A stretch of DNA of 64,000 nt from Sideroxyarcus emersonii (GCF_021654335.1 NZ_AP023423.1:342001-406000), one strand, 5' to 3'; positions 9,409-19,400 are shown, counted from the stretch's first letter. Numbers and translations are program-made. Notes: a model not told the origin generated them from the sequence alone.

Positions 9409-9976
9409 GGTTTGCCCTGACGTTGGACAGCAGTCTGACTGTGCGCGCTTTGTTGTCGAGTTCCATGCCGACCGCACGGATGATGTCGTGCCGGCTGGTC
9501 ATCACGATCGACTGGTTTGTCTCCGCCCAGTCGCGGTCGGGGATGACATGCAGGTAGCCGGTGACGAAACGCTGTTCGCCGATGTCTCCGCTGGCTGGAC
9601 GCAAGATGTTTACATCGTCATACAGGTATACGTCATCCCCCTTGCTGGAGATCATGCCGGTCTGCGCCGTGGTGAGCGTGGGCGGGCGATTCGCATACAG
9701 GCTGGTGATTTTGGGCATTTGCAGATGCGTGCTGTCGTCGTCCGGGTAGTGCCAGAGCTTCTCCGCTGCCAGGGTGTAGCGCGGCTGGCCTTGCGGGTTC
9801 AGCGTTATGGCAGTGAAATTGTCGACCGCGTAATCGATGTCGTGACGTTGCTGGCTCGACAGCGGCGCCAGCGGCTGTACCTGCTGGTTGAGCCAGTAGG
9901 TGGCGGCCAGCAGCAACAGCAACGGCAACAGCGGTAGCCATGCGCGTGCCTTGTCCGTGAAGCGGGATGCGAACAT
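9389..9976 (-). CDS. lptC: LPS export system protein LptC
   Basis: Bitopic inner-membrane protein passing LPS from LptB2FG to LptA. The start ATG at 9976 shares one base with the kdsC stop (TGATG). The 195 residues have one N-terminal transmembrane helix (WLPLLPLLLLLAATYWL) and a periplasmic jellyroll with FTAITLNPQGQPRYTLAAEK and the conserved SSKGDDVYLYDDVN. Position between kdsC and lptA confirms the assignment. Confidence 0.92.
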   Translation of the reverse strand: MFASRFTDKARAWLPLLPLLLLLAATYWLNQQVQPLAPLSSQQRHDIDYAVDNFTAITLNPQGQPRYTLAAEKLWHYPDDDSTHLQMPKITSLYANRPPTLTTAQTGMISSKGDDVYLYDDVNILRPASGDIGEQRFVTGYLHVIPDRDWAETNQSIVMTSRHDIIRAVGMELDNKARTVRLLSNVRANHEPLHP

Positions 9977-10497
9977 CACTTCAGGTAGGGCGCGAGCTGC
10001 GCCTCCAGCGTGCCCTGTGCGCCGAGGATCATTTCGCACACTTCGCGCACCGCACCATGCCCCGCTTCGCGCAGGCTGACGTAATGCGCGTGGTCGCGCA
10101 CCACCTGCGGTGCCGCCGGGACGCTCAGCGCCAGGCCGACGCGGCGCATCACCGGCAGGTCGACCACGTCGTCGCCCATGAAGGCGGCGGCTTCCGGTGC
10201 CAGCTTCAGTTCCGCCAGCAGCGCCTGCATCGTTGCCAGCTTGTCTTCCACGCCTTGATACAGGCGCGAGATGCCGAGGTTCCTGGCACGCAACTCAACG
10301 CACTTCGAAGTGCGCCCGGTGATGATGGCCAGCTCCACGCCGGATGCCTTGAGCATCTTCAGGCCATGCCCGTCGAGGGAGTTGAAGCGCTTGAATTCCT
10401 CGCCCGAATCGGAAAGGTACAGTCCGCCATCGGTCAATACGCCGTCCACGTCGAAGGCAACCAGGCGCAGGGGTTTGATCCGTTCCGCGAGCGACAT
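9976..10497 (-). CDS. kdsC: 3-deoxy-D-manno-octulosonate 8-phosphate phosphatase KdsC
   Basis: HAD-family hydrolase releasing KDO from KDO-8-phosphate for lipid A core synthesis. The 173 residues have HAD motif I AFDVDGVLTDGGLYL, motif II IITGRTSKCVELRARNLGI and motif IV MGDDVVDLPVMRRVGLAL, as expected for the cap-less tetrameric type. The stop codons of kdsD and the start of kdsC abut, and the stop overlaps lptC by one base. Confidence 0.96.
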   Translation of the reverse strand: MSLAERIKPLRLVAFDVDGVLTDGGLYLSDSGEEFKRFNSLDGHGLKMLKASGVELAIITGRTSKCVELRARNLGISRLYQGVEDKLATMQALLAELKLAPEAAAFMGDDVVDLPVMRRVGLALSVPAAPQVVRDHAHYVSLREAGHGAVREVCEMILGAQGTLEAQLAPYLK

Positions 10498-11483
10498 CAG
10501 ATCACCTTGGCCTTCAGCAGATCGTGCATGTTCAGCGCGCCGACCAGTTTTTTGTGCTCATCCACCACCGGCAACTGGCTGATGTTGTATTTCTCCATCA
10601 TCTGCACGGCGTCGACCGCCAGCGCATCGGGACCGATGCTGCGCGGGTTCTTCGACATCGCGGCATGGACGGGAGTGGTGCTGAAATCCACTTTCCTGGC
10701 CAGCGTGCGGCGCAGGTCGCCGTCGGTGTAGATGCCCAGCAGGTGTCTGCTGTCGTCGACAATGGCGGTCATGCCGAGGCCTTTGCGCGAGATCTCCAGC
10801 ACCGCATCGGCCAGGGTGGCCTGTTCGTGCACGGACGGGATGCTGGCGTTGGTGTGCATGACATCGCTCACGTGGGTGAGCAGGCGGCGGCCCAGGCTGC
10901 CGCCGGGATGCGAGCGTGCGAAATCCTCTTCGCCGAAACCCTTGGCGTCGAGCAGGGCAACGGCGAGCGCGTCGCCCAGTGCGAGCGCGGCGGTGGTGCT
11001 GGCGGTGGGGGCCAGGCCCATCGGGCAGGCTTCCTGGGCCACGGAACCGTCCAGGTGGGCATCCGCCGCCAGCGCCAGGCTGGATTTCGGATTGCCGGTC
11101 AGGCTGATCAGGTGCGCGCCCTGGCGCTTGACCGCAGGCACGATGGTGAGCAGCTCATCGCTCTCGCCGGAATAGGAGATCGCGATGAACACATCCTGCG
11201 CCGTGACCATGCCGAGGTCGCCGTGGCTGGCCTCGCCCGGATGCACGAAATAGGCCGGCGTGCCGGTGCTGGACATGGTGGCGGCGATCTTGCGCGCGAT
11301 ATGCCCGGACTTGCCCATGCCGCTGACGATGACCCTGCCCTTGCAGGCGAGGATGAGGTTCAGTGCATGCAGGAAGCTGTCGTCGATGCGCTGCGTGAGC
11401 ATGCGGACGGCATCGGCTTCGATGCTGAGCACCTGCCGTGCGAGGTCGAGCGCATGCGGCGCGGCGGAGAGTGGTTTGTTCAT
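10497..11483 (-). CDS. kdsD: D-arabinose 5-phosphate isomerase KdsD
   Basis: Interconverts ribulose-5-phosphate and arabinose-5-phosphate, the first step to KDO. A SIS domain comes first (GRVIVSGMGKSGHIARKIAA, then SHGDLGMV and ISYSGESDELL), followed by two CBS domains (about residues 205-328). I start at the ATG at 11483: a TATAAT box lies only 7 bp upstream, so a longer TTG start two codons earlier would fall at or before the expected transcription start. It is the first gene of the kdsD-kdsC-lptCAB run. Confidence 0.95.
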   Translation of the reverse strand: MNKPLSAAPHALDLARQVLSIEADAVRMLTQRIDDSFLHALNLILACKGRVIVSGMGKSGHIARKIAATMSSTGTPAYFVHPGEASHGDLGMVTAQDVFIAISYSGESDELLTIVPAVKRQGAHLISLTGNPKSSLALAADAHLDGSVAQEACPMGLAPTASTTAALALGDALAVALLDAKGFGEEDFARSHPGGSLGRRLLTHVSDVMHTNASIPSVHEQATLADAVLEISRKGLGMTAIVDDSRHLLGIYTDGDLRRTLARKVDFSTTPVHAAMSKNPRSIGPDALAVDAVQMMEKYNISQLPVVDEHKKLVGALNMHDLLKAKVI

Positions 11484-11490
11484 GTGCAAG

Positions 11491-11496
11491 ATTATA
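11491..11496 (-). promoter_or_regulatory. -10 box of kdsD, leaderless-type spacing
   Basis: TATAAT on the minus strand with 7 bases before the kdsD ATG. At this spacing transcription should begin at or next to the start codon. No good -35 match is seen. Confidence 0.6.
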
Positions 11497-11547
11497 ACAG
11501 TGCTGTTTGGGGGCGGCGTTTTTTTGAAATTGTGGCATCATCGAACC

Positions 11548-13527
11548 ATGAACAATTCGCTCCATCTCATCCTCATTCTGCTGGCCGTCGCGGTCGGGGT
11601 GGTGGTGTTGTGCCGCATTCTGAAACTGCCAGCGATGCTCGGCTACCTGCTGGTCGGCATCATGATCGGGCCGCATGCGCTGGGCTGGATACCGGACGCG
11701 CCGGAGACGCGCCATCTGGCCGAATTCGGCGTGGTGTTCCTGATGTTCAGCATCGGCCTCGAATTCAGCCTGGCCCGTTTGCGCGCCATGCAGCGCCTGG
11801 TGTTCGGGCTGGGGACGGCGCAGGTCGCCGCGACCATGGTGCTGGTGATGCTTTCGTCGCTGTTCTTCGAGATCGATTGGCGCGCCGGCCTCGCGCTGGG
11901 CGGCATTCTGGCGATGTCTTCCACCGCCATCGTCAGCAAGATGCTGGTCGAACGGGCCGAACTGAATGCGCCGCACGGGCAGAAGATCATGGGCGTGCTG
12001 CTGTTCCAGGATCTGGCGGTGGTACCGCTGATCATCATCATCCCCGCGCTGGCGGAAAGCGGCACCCATCTCGGCGGTACCATCGCGATCGCCGTGCTCA
12101 AGGCGGCGGTACTGCTTGCCGCGCTGCTGATGTTCGGGCAGAAACTGCTGCGCCCCTGGTTCCATGTGGTGGCGGGGCAGAAATCCTCCGAACTGTTCAT
12201 GCTCAACGTGCTGCTGTTCACGCTGGGCATGGCCTGGCTCACCGAACTGAGCGGACTGTCGCTCGCCCTGGGGGCGTTCGTCGCCGGCATGCTGATCTCC
12301 GAGACCGAATACCGCTACCAAGTGGAAGAGGACATCAAGCCGTTCCGCGACGTGCTGCTCGGCTTGTTCTTCGTCACCATCGGCATGCTGCTCGACCTGC
12401 ACGCGGTGATCGCCGGATGGGGGTGGATACTGCTGCTGCTGCTCATCCTGATCCCGTTCAAGGCGGCGGTGGTGGCGCTGCTGGTGCGCGGATTCGCGGG
12501 CGAATGGGGCGCTGCGTTGCGCACCGGCATCGGCCTGGCGCAGGCGGGAGAATTCGGTTTCGTGCTGCTGACGCTGGCGGGCGAAGTCGAATTGCTGCCG
12601 GCCGACGTGATGCAGAACGTGCTGGCCGCCATGCTCATCTCCATGCTCATTGCGCCGTTCCTGATCCAGCATGCCGAAGTCATCGTACGCCGTCTGTCCC
12701 CGGAGGAGTGGATGAACCGCGCCATGCAGATGCACCAGATCGCCGTGAGCAGCATGTCGAGCAAGCAACACATCATCATCTGCGGCTACGGCCGCAGCGG
12801 CCAGGCGCTGGCCAGGTTCCTGGCCGAAGAGGGCATCAGCTTCATCGCGCTGGACCTCGATTCGCGGCGCGTGCGCGAAGCCGTGGCCGCGGGGGAGAAG
12901 GTGGTCTACGGCGATGCCGGCAAGCTCGAGGTATTGCAGGCCGCCGGCCTGATGCGCGCCAAGGCGCTGGCGATCACTTACGACGACAAGCACTCCGCCC
13001 TCAAGATATTGCACCACACACAGGCTGCACGCCCTGACTTGCCGGTGGTGGTGCGCACCGCCGATGATACGCATATCGCCGCCTTGAAACAGGCGGGCGC
13101 CGCCGAAGTGGTGGCCGAAGTCACCGAGGGCAGCGTCATGCTCGCCTCGCAGGCGCTGCTGCTTTCCGGCGTACCGCTCAGCCGTGTCATCCGTCATATC
13201 CAGGAGACGCGGGCAAAACGCTACAGCATGTTCAGCGGCTACTTCCGCACGACACCGCCGCCGGAGGAAGCCGAGACGGAAGATGGCGAGAATCAGCAGC
13301 CGCGCTTCCAGACCGTGCGGCTCAATCCGGGCGATGCCGCGGTCGACCGGCGCCTGCTGGAGATGAAGCTGGACCAGCTCAGTGTCGAAGTGAATGCCGT
13401 GCGCCGCCATAACGTGGAAGGCAGCCAGCCGGCGGGAGACATGGTCCTGCGCGCCGGCGACGTGCTGGTGCTGCTCGGCCAGCCGGTGACGCTGGAAGCT
13501 GCGGAGAAACGGTTGCGGCAGGGCTGA
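11548..13527 (+). CDS. CPA2-family cation:proton antiporter with RCK domain (Kef/YbaL-like)
   Basis: A 659-residue inner-membrane K+(Na+)/H+ antiporter. Residues 1-400 hold 12 or so hydrophobic segments with family motifs (GYLLVGIMIGPHALGW, EFGVVFLMFSIGLEFSL, AMSSTAIVSKML, GLAQAGEFGFVLL). Residues about 410-530 form a TrkA-N/RCK Rossmann domain beginning HIIICGYGRSGQALARFL, and the C-terminus (QPRFQTVRLNPGDAAVD onward) is a TrkA-C domain. It is divergent from kdsD with 64 bp between start codons. Whether it is glutathione-gated like KefB/KefC is not shown by the sequence, so I give no symbol. Confidence 0.88.
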   Translation: MNNSLHLILILLAVAVGVVVLCRILKLPAMLGYLLVGIMIGPHALGWIPDAPETRHLAEFGVVFLMFSIGLEFSLARLRAMQRLVFGLGTAQVAATMVLVMLSSLFFEIDWRAGLALGGILAMSSTAIVSKMLVERAELNAPHGQKIMGVLLFQDLAVVPLIIIIPALAESGTHLGGTIAIAVLKAAVLLAALLMFGQKLLRPWFHVVAGQKSSELFMLNVLLFTLGMAWLTELSGLSLALGAFVAGMLISETEYRYQVEEDIKPFRDVLLGLFFVTIGMLLDLHAVIAGWGWILLLLLILIPFKAAVVALLVRGFAGEWGAALRTGIGLAQAGEFGFVLLTLAGEVELLPADVMQNVLAAMLISMLIAPFLIQHAEVIVRRLSPEEWMNRAMQMHQIAVSSMSSKQHIIICGYGRSGQALARFLAEEGISFIALDLDSRRVREAVAAGEKVVYGDAGKLEVLQAAGLMRAKALAITYDDKHSALKILHHTQAARPDLPVVVRTADDTHIAALKQAGAAEVVAEVTEGSVMLASQALLLSGVPLSRVIRHIQETRAKRYSMFSGYFRTTPPPEEAETEDGENQQPRFQTVRLNPGDAAVDRRLLEMKLDQLSVEVNAVRRHNVEGSQPAGDMVLRAGDVLVLLGQPVTLEAAEKRLRQG

Positions 13528-13687
13528 GAGTTTGCGGGACGTGAACTCTGCCGGCACTCCCTCTGCTGCGCAGGAAGTCGCCGATGGCTGATGCGGATCG
13601 TCTGCGCCTTCGCCCCAGCCCTCTGGTTGTTCATGGCATTACTGATGCCCCAACCATGCAAATGATCGATGCCTAAATGACGGCATG

Positions 13688-13712
13688 AAAAAAGCCCGCC
13701 GAAGCGGGCTTT
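13688..13712 (-). terminator. Terminator of the pilin gene
   Basis: On the minus strand AAAGCCCGC pairs with GCGGGCTTT around a four-base loop, followed by a T-run (A-run at 13688-13693 on the plus strand). It could also stop plus-strand transcripts from the antiporter gene. Confidence 0.85.
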
Positions 13713-13734
13713 GAGGTGTCACGCCGGAGTTCGG

Positions 13735-14451
13735 TTAAACGCCCATGCAGACAACAACGATGTCGGCATCACTAATTTGGGCAGTAGCTGTTGCAGCTTT
13801 TCCTATGGCGTAAGCGCCGCCGGTGGTTACGTCATACGACATCATCGAACCCGTCTGGGTGTTGCCATCGTCCAGCTGGATATCCAGTTGCTTGGCAAAC
13901 TTGCCCAGGATGTTGGGCGAGCAAATGATGTAGGTACCGCGGATCGCTGCGCCGTTTAGATCTAGCATGGGGGACGAAGCAACAAGAGAAGTCCCGCTTT
14001 GAATGCCAATCTCGCCGCCCACAGCATTGACCGGCCTGTATCCGTCGCCAATCGCGGGCGCACCTGGAATGACGGTGGTACCGGTTGTCAAACCAGCCAG
14101 ACGTACATGCTGCCAGAACAGGTAGGATTCATCGGTTTTTGTATACGAATCCCATGAACCTTCGATCAGTCCATTGCCAACCACTCCAGGCGTTGTAGCT
14201 TTACAGGAGGTAGTTAGGCATTGACCGCCGAGGTGTGCATCCACACCGGCATCGTCGCCAGGCAGTGCCTTGAACTTATCCTGATAACCGTAGATGAAGA
14301 CAGGGATGTTCCTGAAGTCGGTCGCCAGATTCTTCACCTTGGCGCTGTTGATGAGCTCTTGACCCTTCAGCACGCCGCCGAGCAGCAGGCCGATAATCAC
14401 CAGCACGATGGCGATTTCGATTAAGGTAAAGCCGGATTGGTTGCGTTTCAT
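13735..14451 (-). CDS. Type IV pilin-like protein with prepilin leader
   Basis: A 238-residue prepilin. The leader MKRNQSG is followed by the processing site G/FTLIE with the Glu at +5 and a hydrophobic helix (IAIVLVIIGLLLGGVL), then KGQELINSAKVKNLATDF typical of class III prepilin-type proteins. The globular part has two cysteine pairs (CLTTSC and later single Cys) and is not closely recognisable as PilA. The start ATG at 14451 gives a normal 7-residue leader. It stands alone, with its own terminator and a sigma-54-type promoter upstream, so it may be a minor or condition-specific pilin. Confidence 0.85.
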   Translation of the reverse strand: MKRNQSGFTLIEIAIVLVIIGLLLGGVLKGQELINSAKVKNLATDFRNIPVFIYGYQDKFKALPGDDAGVDAHLGGQCLTTSCKATTPGVVGNGLIEGSWDSYTKTDESYLFWQHVRLAGLTTGTTVIPGAPAIGDGYRPVNAVGGEIGIQSGTSLVASSPMLDLNGAAIRGTYIICSPNILGKFAKQLDIQLDDGNTQTGSMMSYDVTTGGAYAIGKAATATAQISDADIVVVCMGV

Positions 14452-14511
14452 TATGTTGTTTCTCCCAAAATGGTTCGGTGTTTGCTTGCTGACGCCTTGC
14501 GCGCTATATGT

Positions 14512-14528
14512 AGCAATACTTATGCCAA
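14512..14528 (-). promoter_or_regulatory. Sigma-54 (-24/-12) promoter of the pilin gene
   Basis: The minus strand reads TTGGCATAAGTATTGCT: a GG and a GC separated by exactly 10 bases, matching TGGCAC-N5-TTGCW with one mismatch. It lies about 60 bp upstream of the pilin ATG. Pilin genes are a classic sigma-54 target in Pseudomonas, and rpoN is in this window. Confidence 0.75.
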
Positions 14529-14717
14529 ATATAAACCGGATCGGGTGGGCGGGCGGCGATTCTGCCGATGCGGCGGGCAAGGGGCAGGCCGAATCTCTTT
14601 GTATTGACTGAATGTATTGAATCTTAAATGAATAATCGCACGGCTTGCGCTGTCGTTTCGGCGCTTCGGGAGGTTTCGGGTCAATCTGGGTTAAACTTGG
14701 GTCGATTTGCTTTGATT

Positions 14718-14752
14718 TGACGAAATTCTGACAGGAATGACGAAATGCTGAC
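14718..14752 (+). repeat. 15-bp direct repeat across the kinase start codon
   Basis: TGACGAAATTCTGAC (14718-14732) and TGACGAAATGCTGAC (14738-14752) repeat with a 20-bp period. The second copy contains the start codon and the ribosome-binding site AGGA lies between them, so a protein or RNA bound here would affect translation. Confidence 0.5.
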
Positions 14753-16418
14753 GCTCTCGCCCGAAAAATTGATGCGTTCCAGCCGCTGGCTGTCTTTTGC
14801 CATGCTGGTGGATTTGCATCTGGCGCTCTGGCTCGGAACGGAAAGTCTATGGATGCGTCCGCTGCTGCTGATGCATCTGGGTTTGTTCCTGCTTTGGCAG
14901 CCCTTGTGGCGCGGGGAGAGCAGGCTGCGCACCGGCGGTTCGGTCTTCATCATCGCAATGAGCATGGCCACCATCTTCCTGCTCAACTGGTGGGTGCTGG
15001 CGTTCTGGATCAGCGTGCTGTTCGCGCTGGTGGGCGGGCGGGTGTTCTCTTTCCATGCCCGCTGGCAGCGTTTGTACTACCTGCTGACGATGGCCTATTT
15101 GCTGGCCATCCTGATTCTGTACATCACCCCGAACCTGTTCCACCTCGAGGGCATGGGCGAGGTGATGGCCAACCTGATGAATGTGGGCTTGCCGCTGTTG
15201 CTGGTCATCATGGCTTTCATCCCGTTCGAGTGGAACCAGGTGGAAACCGAACAGGCGGTGGACTTCATCTATATCCTGCTGCTGTTCACCCTGCTGACTC
15301 TGCTGGTGCTGGGCAGCCTCGCCTTCATGACCTTGGGGCACCTCGATTACCTCGATGCCTTGTTGCGGACCTTGATCATCATCGCGGTCATGTTGCTGGC
15401 CCTGGGGGCTTTGTGGAATCCGCGCCTGGGGTTTTCCGGATTCCAGGCGCTGTTTTCGCGTTACCTGCTGAACATCGGCACGCCGCTTGAGATCTGGCTG
15501 GAACGGCTCGCGGCGGTGGCGCACCATGAGCAGAATCCGGAGGCATTTCTCGTGCATGCGACCGAATACCTGGTCGAGATGCCGTGGATTTCTGGGTTGT
15601 CCTGGTCGTCGGATTACGGGCACGGGACGCTGGGGCTCTCCAGTCCGCACCGCATCGAGATGTCGGACCAGGATTTGCATCTTACCCTGTTCAGCCATCA
15701 GTCGGTCTCGCCCACCGTGTTGCTGCATGTGCGCCTGCTCACCCACTTGCTGGGGCACTTCTACCAGGCCAAGCGACGCGAGCAATCGCTGCGCGAGATC
15801 ACCCGCCAGCAGGTCATCTACGAGACCGGGGCGCGACTGACCCATGACCTGAAGAACATGCTGCAATCCCTGTTCGCGCTGACATCGGTCGCCCAGCATC
15901 AGCCGGAAAAGGCGCAGCCCATCCTGCAGCGCCAGTTGCCCGTGCTGACGCAGCGCATCGAAGCCGTGCTGGCCAAACTCAAGAGTCCGGAAACGCAGGA
16001 CGAGGTGGTGGAAATGCCGCTGGCGACCTGGTGGGAGGTCCTGCGCCAGCGCCACCCGTACCGCGATATCGAGTGGAAAGCCCCGCGGACAGTGGACGGG
16101 CGACCGATCCCGGCCCCGCTGTTCGACTGTGTGGCAGACAACCTGATCGACAACGCCTGCAAGAAGCGGCTGCGCGAACCCGGCATCGCGGTTGTCGTTA
16201 CGCTGGAAACCGAGCCGTTCTCCCTCACCATCAGCGACAGCGGCAGCGCCATCCCCGGCGGCATCGCCAATCAGCTGCTGAACACCATCGTGCCGTCCGA
16301 AGATGGCATGGGTATCGGGTTGTATCAGGTCGCCCGCTGGGCTGCGCAAACCGGTTATCGCCTGGAACTGAGCGAGAATCGCAATGGCAGAGTGACGTTC
16401 CGTCTGGTCAGGCCGTAA
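14745..16418 (+). CDS. Orphan membrane-bound sensor histidine kinase (PrsK-like)
   Basis: A 557-residue protein. The first ~230 residues carry eight or so hydrophobic helices. A variable region follows, then the H-box RLTHDLKNMLQSL (His about 367), the N-box NLIDNACKK, and G-boxes SDSGSAIPGG and MGIGLYQVARWAA. The THDLKN-type H-box and multispanning N-terminus resemble PrsK-type kinases. No response regulator is adjacent: hrpA follows 69 bp downstream and the pilin diverges upstream. The signal and partner are unknown. The start ATG at 14745 has AGGA 8 bases upstream. Confidence 0.8.
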   Translation: MLTLSPEKLMRSSRWLSFAMLVDLHLALWLGTESLWMRPLLLMHLGLFLLWQPLWRGESRLRTGGSVFIIAMSMATIFLLNWWVLAFWISVLFALVGGRVFSFHARWQRLYYLLTMAYLLAILILYITPNLFHLEGMGEVMANLMNVGLPLLLVIMAFIPFEWNQVETEQAVDFIYILLLFTLLTLLVLGSLAFMTLGHLDYLDALLRTLIIIAVMLLALGALWNPRLGFSGFQALFSRYLLNIGTPLEIWLERLAAVAHHEQNPEAFLVHATEYLVEMPWISGLSWSSDYGHGTLGLSSPHRIEMSDQDLHLTLFSHQSVSPTVLLHVRLLTHLLGHFYQAKRREQSLREITRQQVIYETGARLTHDLKNMLQSLFALTSVAQHQPEKAQPILQRQLPVLTQRIEAVLAKLKSPETQDEVVEMPLATWWEVLRQRHPYRDIEWKAPRTVDGRPIPAPLFDCVADNLIDNACKKRLREPGIAVVVTLETEPFSLTISDSGSAIPGGIANQLLNTIVPSEDGMGIGLYQVARWAAQTGYRLELSENRNGRVTFRLVRP

Positions 16419-16472
16419 CAGCCGTTATGTCTGGCCCGCGGCACTTTTCGTGCGGGCGGAAACCGCAACGGG

Positions 16473-16478
16473 TAAAAT
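16473..16478 (+). promoter_or_regulatory. -10 box of hrpA, near-leaderless spacing
   Basis: TAAAAT ends 9 bases before the hrpA ATG, and no Shine-Dalgarno sequence is visible in between. Confidence 0.45.
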
Positions 16479-16487
16479 CGCATCGTC

Positions 16488-19400
16488 ATGAATGCAGCCC
16501 TGTCCCCCCTCGCCCAACGCCGTCTGGCGCGTATCCAGCAACTCTCCGCCATCGAATACCCCGCCGACCTGCCCGTGGTGGCGCGGCGCGAGGAGTTGGC
16601 GCAGGCCATCGAAAAACACCAGGTGGTCATCGTTTGCGGCGAGACCGGCTCGGGCAAGACCACGCAGCTTCCCAAGATATGTTTGAGCCTGGGGCGCGGT
16701 GTGCTCGGCGTTATCGGCCACACCCAGCCGCGCCGCGTGGCGGCACGCTCGGTCGGCGCGCGCATCGCGCATGAACTGAAGTCCGAGCTCGGCGGTCTGG
16801 TCGGTTACAAGGTGCGCTTCAACGACAAGGTGTCGCCCGACACCTGCATCAAGCTGATGACCGACGGCATCCTGCTGGCCGAGATCCACCACGACCCGAA
16901 TCTCCGTCAATACGACACCATCATCATCGACGAGGCGCACGAGCGCTCGCTGAACATCGATTTCCTGCTCGGTTACCTGCGCCAATTGCTGCCGCGCCGC
17001 CCCGATCTCAAGCTCATCATCACCTCGGCCACGCTGGATGCGGAGCGCTTTTCCAAGCACTTCGGCAATGCGCCGGTGCTGCAGGTCTCCGGCCGCACCT
17101 ATCCGGTCGAAGTGCGCTACCGTCCGCCGCAGCAGAACGAGGAGGGCGACACCCAGGATGTACCGCAGGCAGTGTGTAGTGCGCTGGACGAACTGAGCAT
17201 CGGCGGCCTCAAGGGCGACGTGCTGGTGTTCCTGCCCGGCGAGCGGGAGATCCGCGACACTGCCGAGGCACTGCGCAAGCACCAGCACAAGGGCATCGAG
17301 ATCCTGCCGCTGTTCTCGCGCCTGTCCATCGCCGAGCAGGATCGCGTGTTCAAGCTCGCCTCCGGCATGCGCCGTGTGGTGCTGGCGACCAACGTGGCGG
17401 AGACTTCGCTTACCGTGCCCAATATCGGTTACGTGATCGACAGCGGCCTGGCGCGCATCAACCGCTACAGCGTGCGGCAGAAGGTGGAGCAGCTGCGCAT
17501 CGAGAACATCTCGCGCGCCGCCGCCAACCAGCGCGCCGGCCGTTGCGGCCGCGTGATGAGCGGCATCTGCATCCGCCTGTACGACGAGGCGGATTTCCTG
17601 CAGCGCCCAGAATTCACCGACGCCGAGATTTTTCGCGTGTCGCTGGCCACGGTCATTCTGCGCATGAGTGCGCTGGGCCTGGGCGAGGTGGAGGCGTTCC
17701 CGTTCATCGAACCGCCGGGTTCGCGCGCGATCGCCGATGGCTACCAGTTGCTGCAGGAACTCAATGCCATCGACGACAAGCGCACGCTTACGCCGCTCGG
17801 CCATGAACTGGCCAAGCTGCCGCTCGATCCCAAGGTGGCGAGGCTGTTGCTGGCGGGACGGCAATTTCACTGCCTCAACGAGATCCTCATCATCGCCAGC
17901 GCGCTGGCGTTGCAGGATCCGCGCGACCGCCCAGCCGAACGGCGCGAGGCGGCGGACGCGGCGCACCAGCGCTTCAACGACGAGCGCTCCGATTTCCTTG
18001 CCTATCTCAAACTGTGGGCCTGGTTCCAGGAAGCGATCAAGCACAAGAAGAGCAACAAGCTGTGGGCGAACGAGTGCCGCGAGAAATTCCTGTCGCCGCT
18101 GCGCCTGCGCGAGTGGCACGAGCTGCACCAGCAATTGCATGCGCAGGTGTCGGAGATGGGGATGTTCGAACCGAACAGCCGAATCGACCGTCAATCCGGC
18201 GCAGACCGGAATCCAGCCGAAAAAAATATCCCGCGAAGCGGACAAAATCCAAGCGTTGCCCCACTGCGTGGGGATGTTGAAAATCATCTGGATTCCGGCC
18301 TGCGCCGGAATGACGGGAGTAGTTCACAGCCCGCCACCTACGAGCAGATCCACAAGGCGTTGCTGACCGGCCTGCTCGGCAACATCGGCTGCAAGGGGGT
18401 GGACAAGGAGCCGTATTACCTCGGCCCGCGCGAGATCAAGTTCTTCATTGCATCGAATTCGGTGTTGGCGAAGAAGGGCACGAAATGGGTAGTGGCGGCC
18501 GAGATCGTGGAGACGACCAAGCTGTTCGCGCGTTGCGTCGCGCGCATCGAGCCGGAGTGGCTGGAAGAGGTCGGCGCCCATTTGATCAAGCGCAGCTATT
18601 TCGAGCCGCACTGGGAGAAGAAGGCGGCGCAAGTGGCGGCGTGGGAGCGCAGCACCCTGTACGGGTTGCTGATCAACCCGAAGAAGCGCGTGCACTACGG
18701 ACCAATGAACCCGGAGGAGTCGCGCGAGGTGTTCATCCGCGAGGCGCTGGTGAACGGCGAGTTCAACACGCAGGCACCGTTCTTCGCCTATAACCAGAAG
18801 CTGATCGCCGACATCGAGGCGCTGGAACACAAGGCGCGCCGCCCCGATGTGCTGGTGGACGACGAACTGATCTTTGCGTTCTACGATGCGCGCATCCCGG
18901 CCGGCATCCATAACGGCGCGGCATTCGAGCATTGGCGCAAGGAGGTCGAGCGCGAGCAGCCGAAACTGCTGTACCTGAAAAAAGACGACCTGATGCGGCA
19001 CGAGGCGGCCGGCATCACCACCGAGCAGTTCCCGCCGCAGATGCTGATGAATAACGTGAGCTATGCCTTGGCCTACAACTTCGCGCCGGGCAAGAACGAC
19101 GACGGCGTCACGCTGACCGTGCCGCAGGCGTTGCTGAACCAGGTGTCGGCGGCGCGTTGCGAATGGCTGGTGCCGGGCATCCTGGCGGAGAAGGTCGCGC
19201 AACTGGTGAAGTCGCTGCCGCAGAAACTGCGCCGCCATTGCGTGCCGGTGCCGGAATTTGCGGCGGCGTTCTGCGCCGGAGTGAAAGTTTCCGATACGCC
19301 GCTGTTGCAGGCATTGGCGCGTTACATCCGCGAGCAGAAGCAGGTCGACGTGCCGCTGGATGCGTTCCGGCTGGAACAGCTGCCGCCACACCTGCTGATG

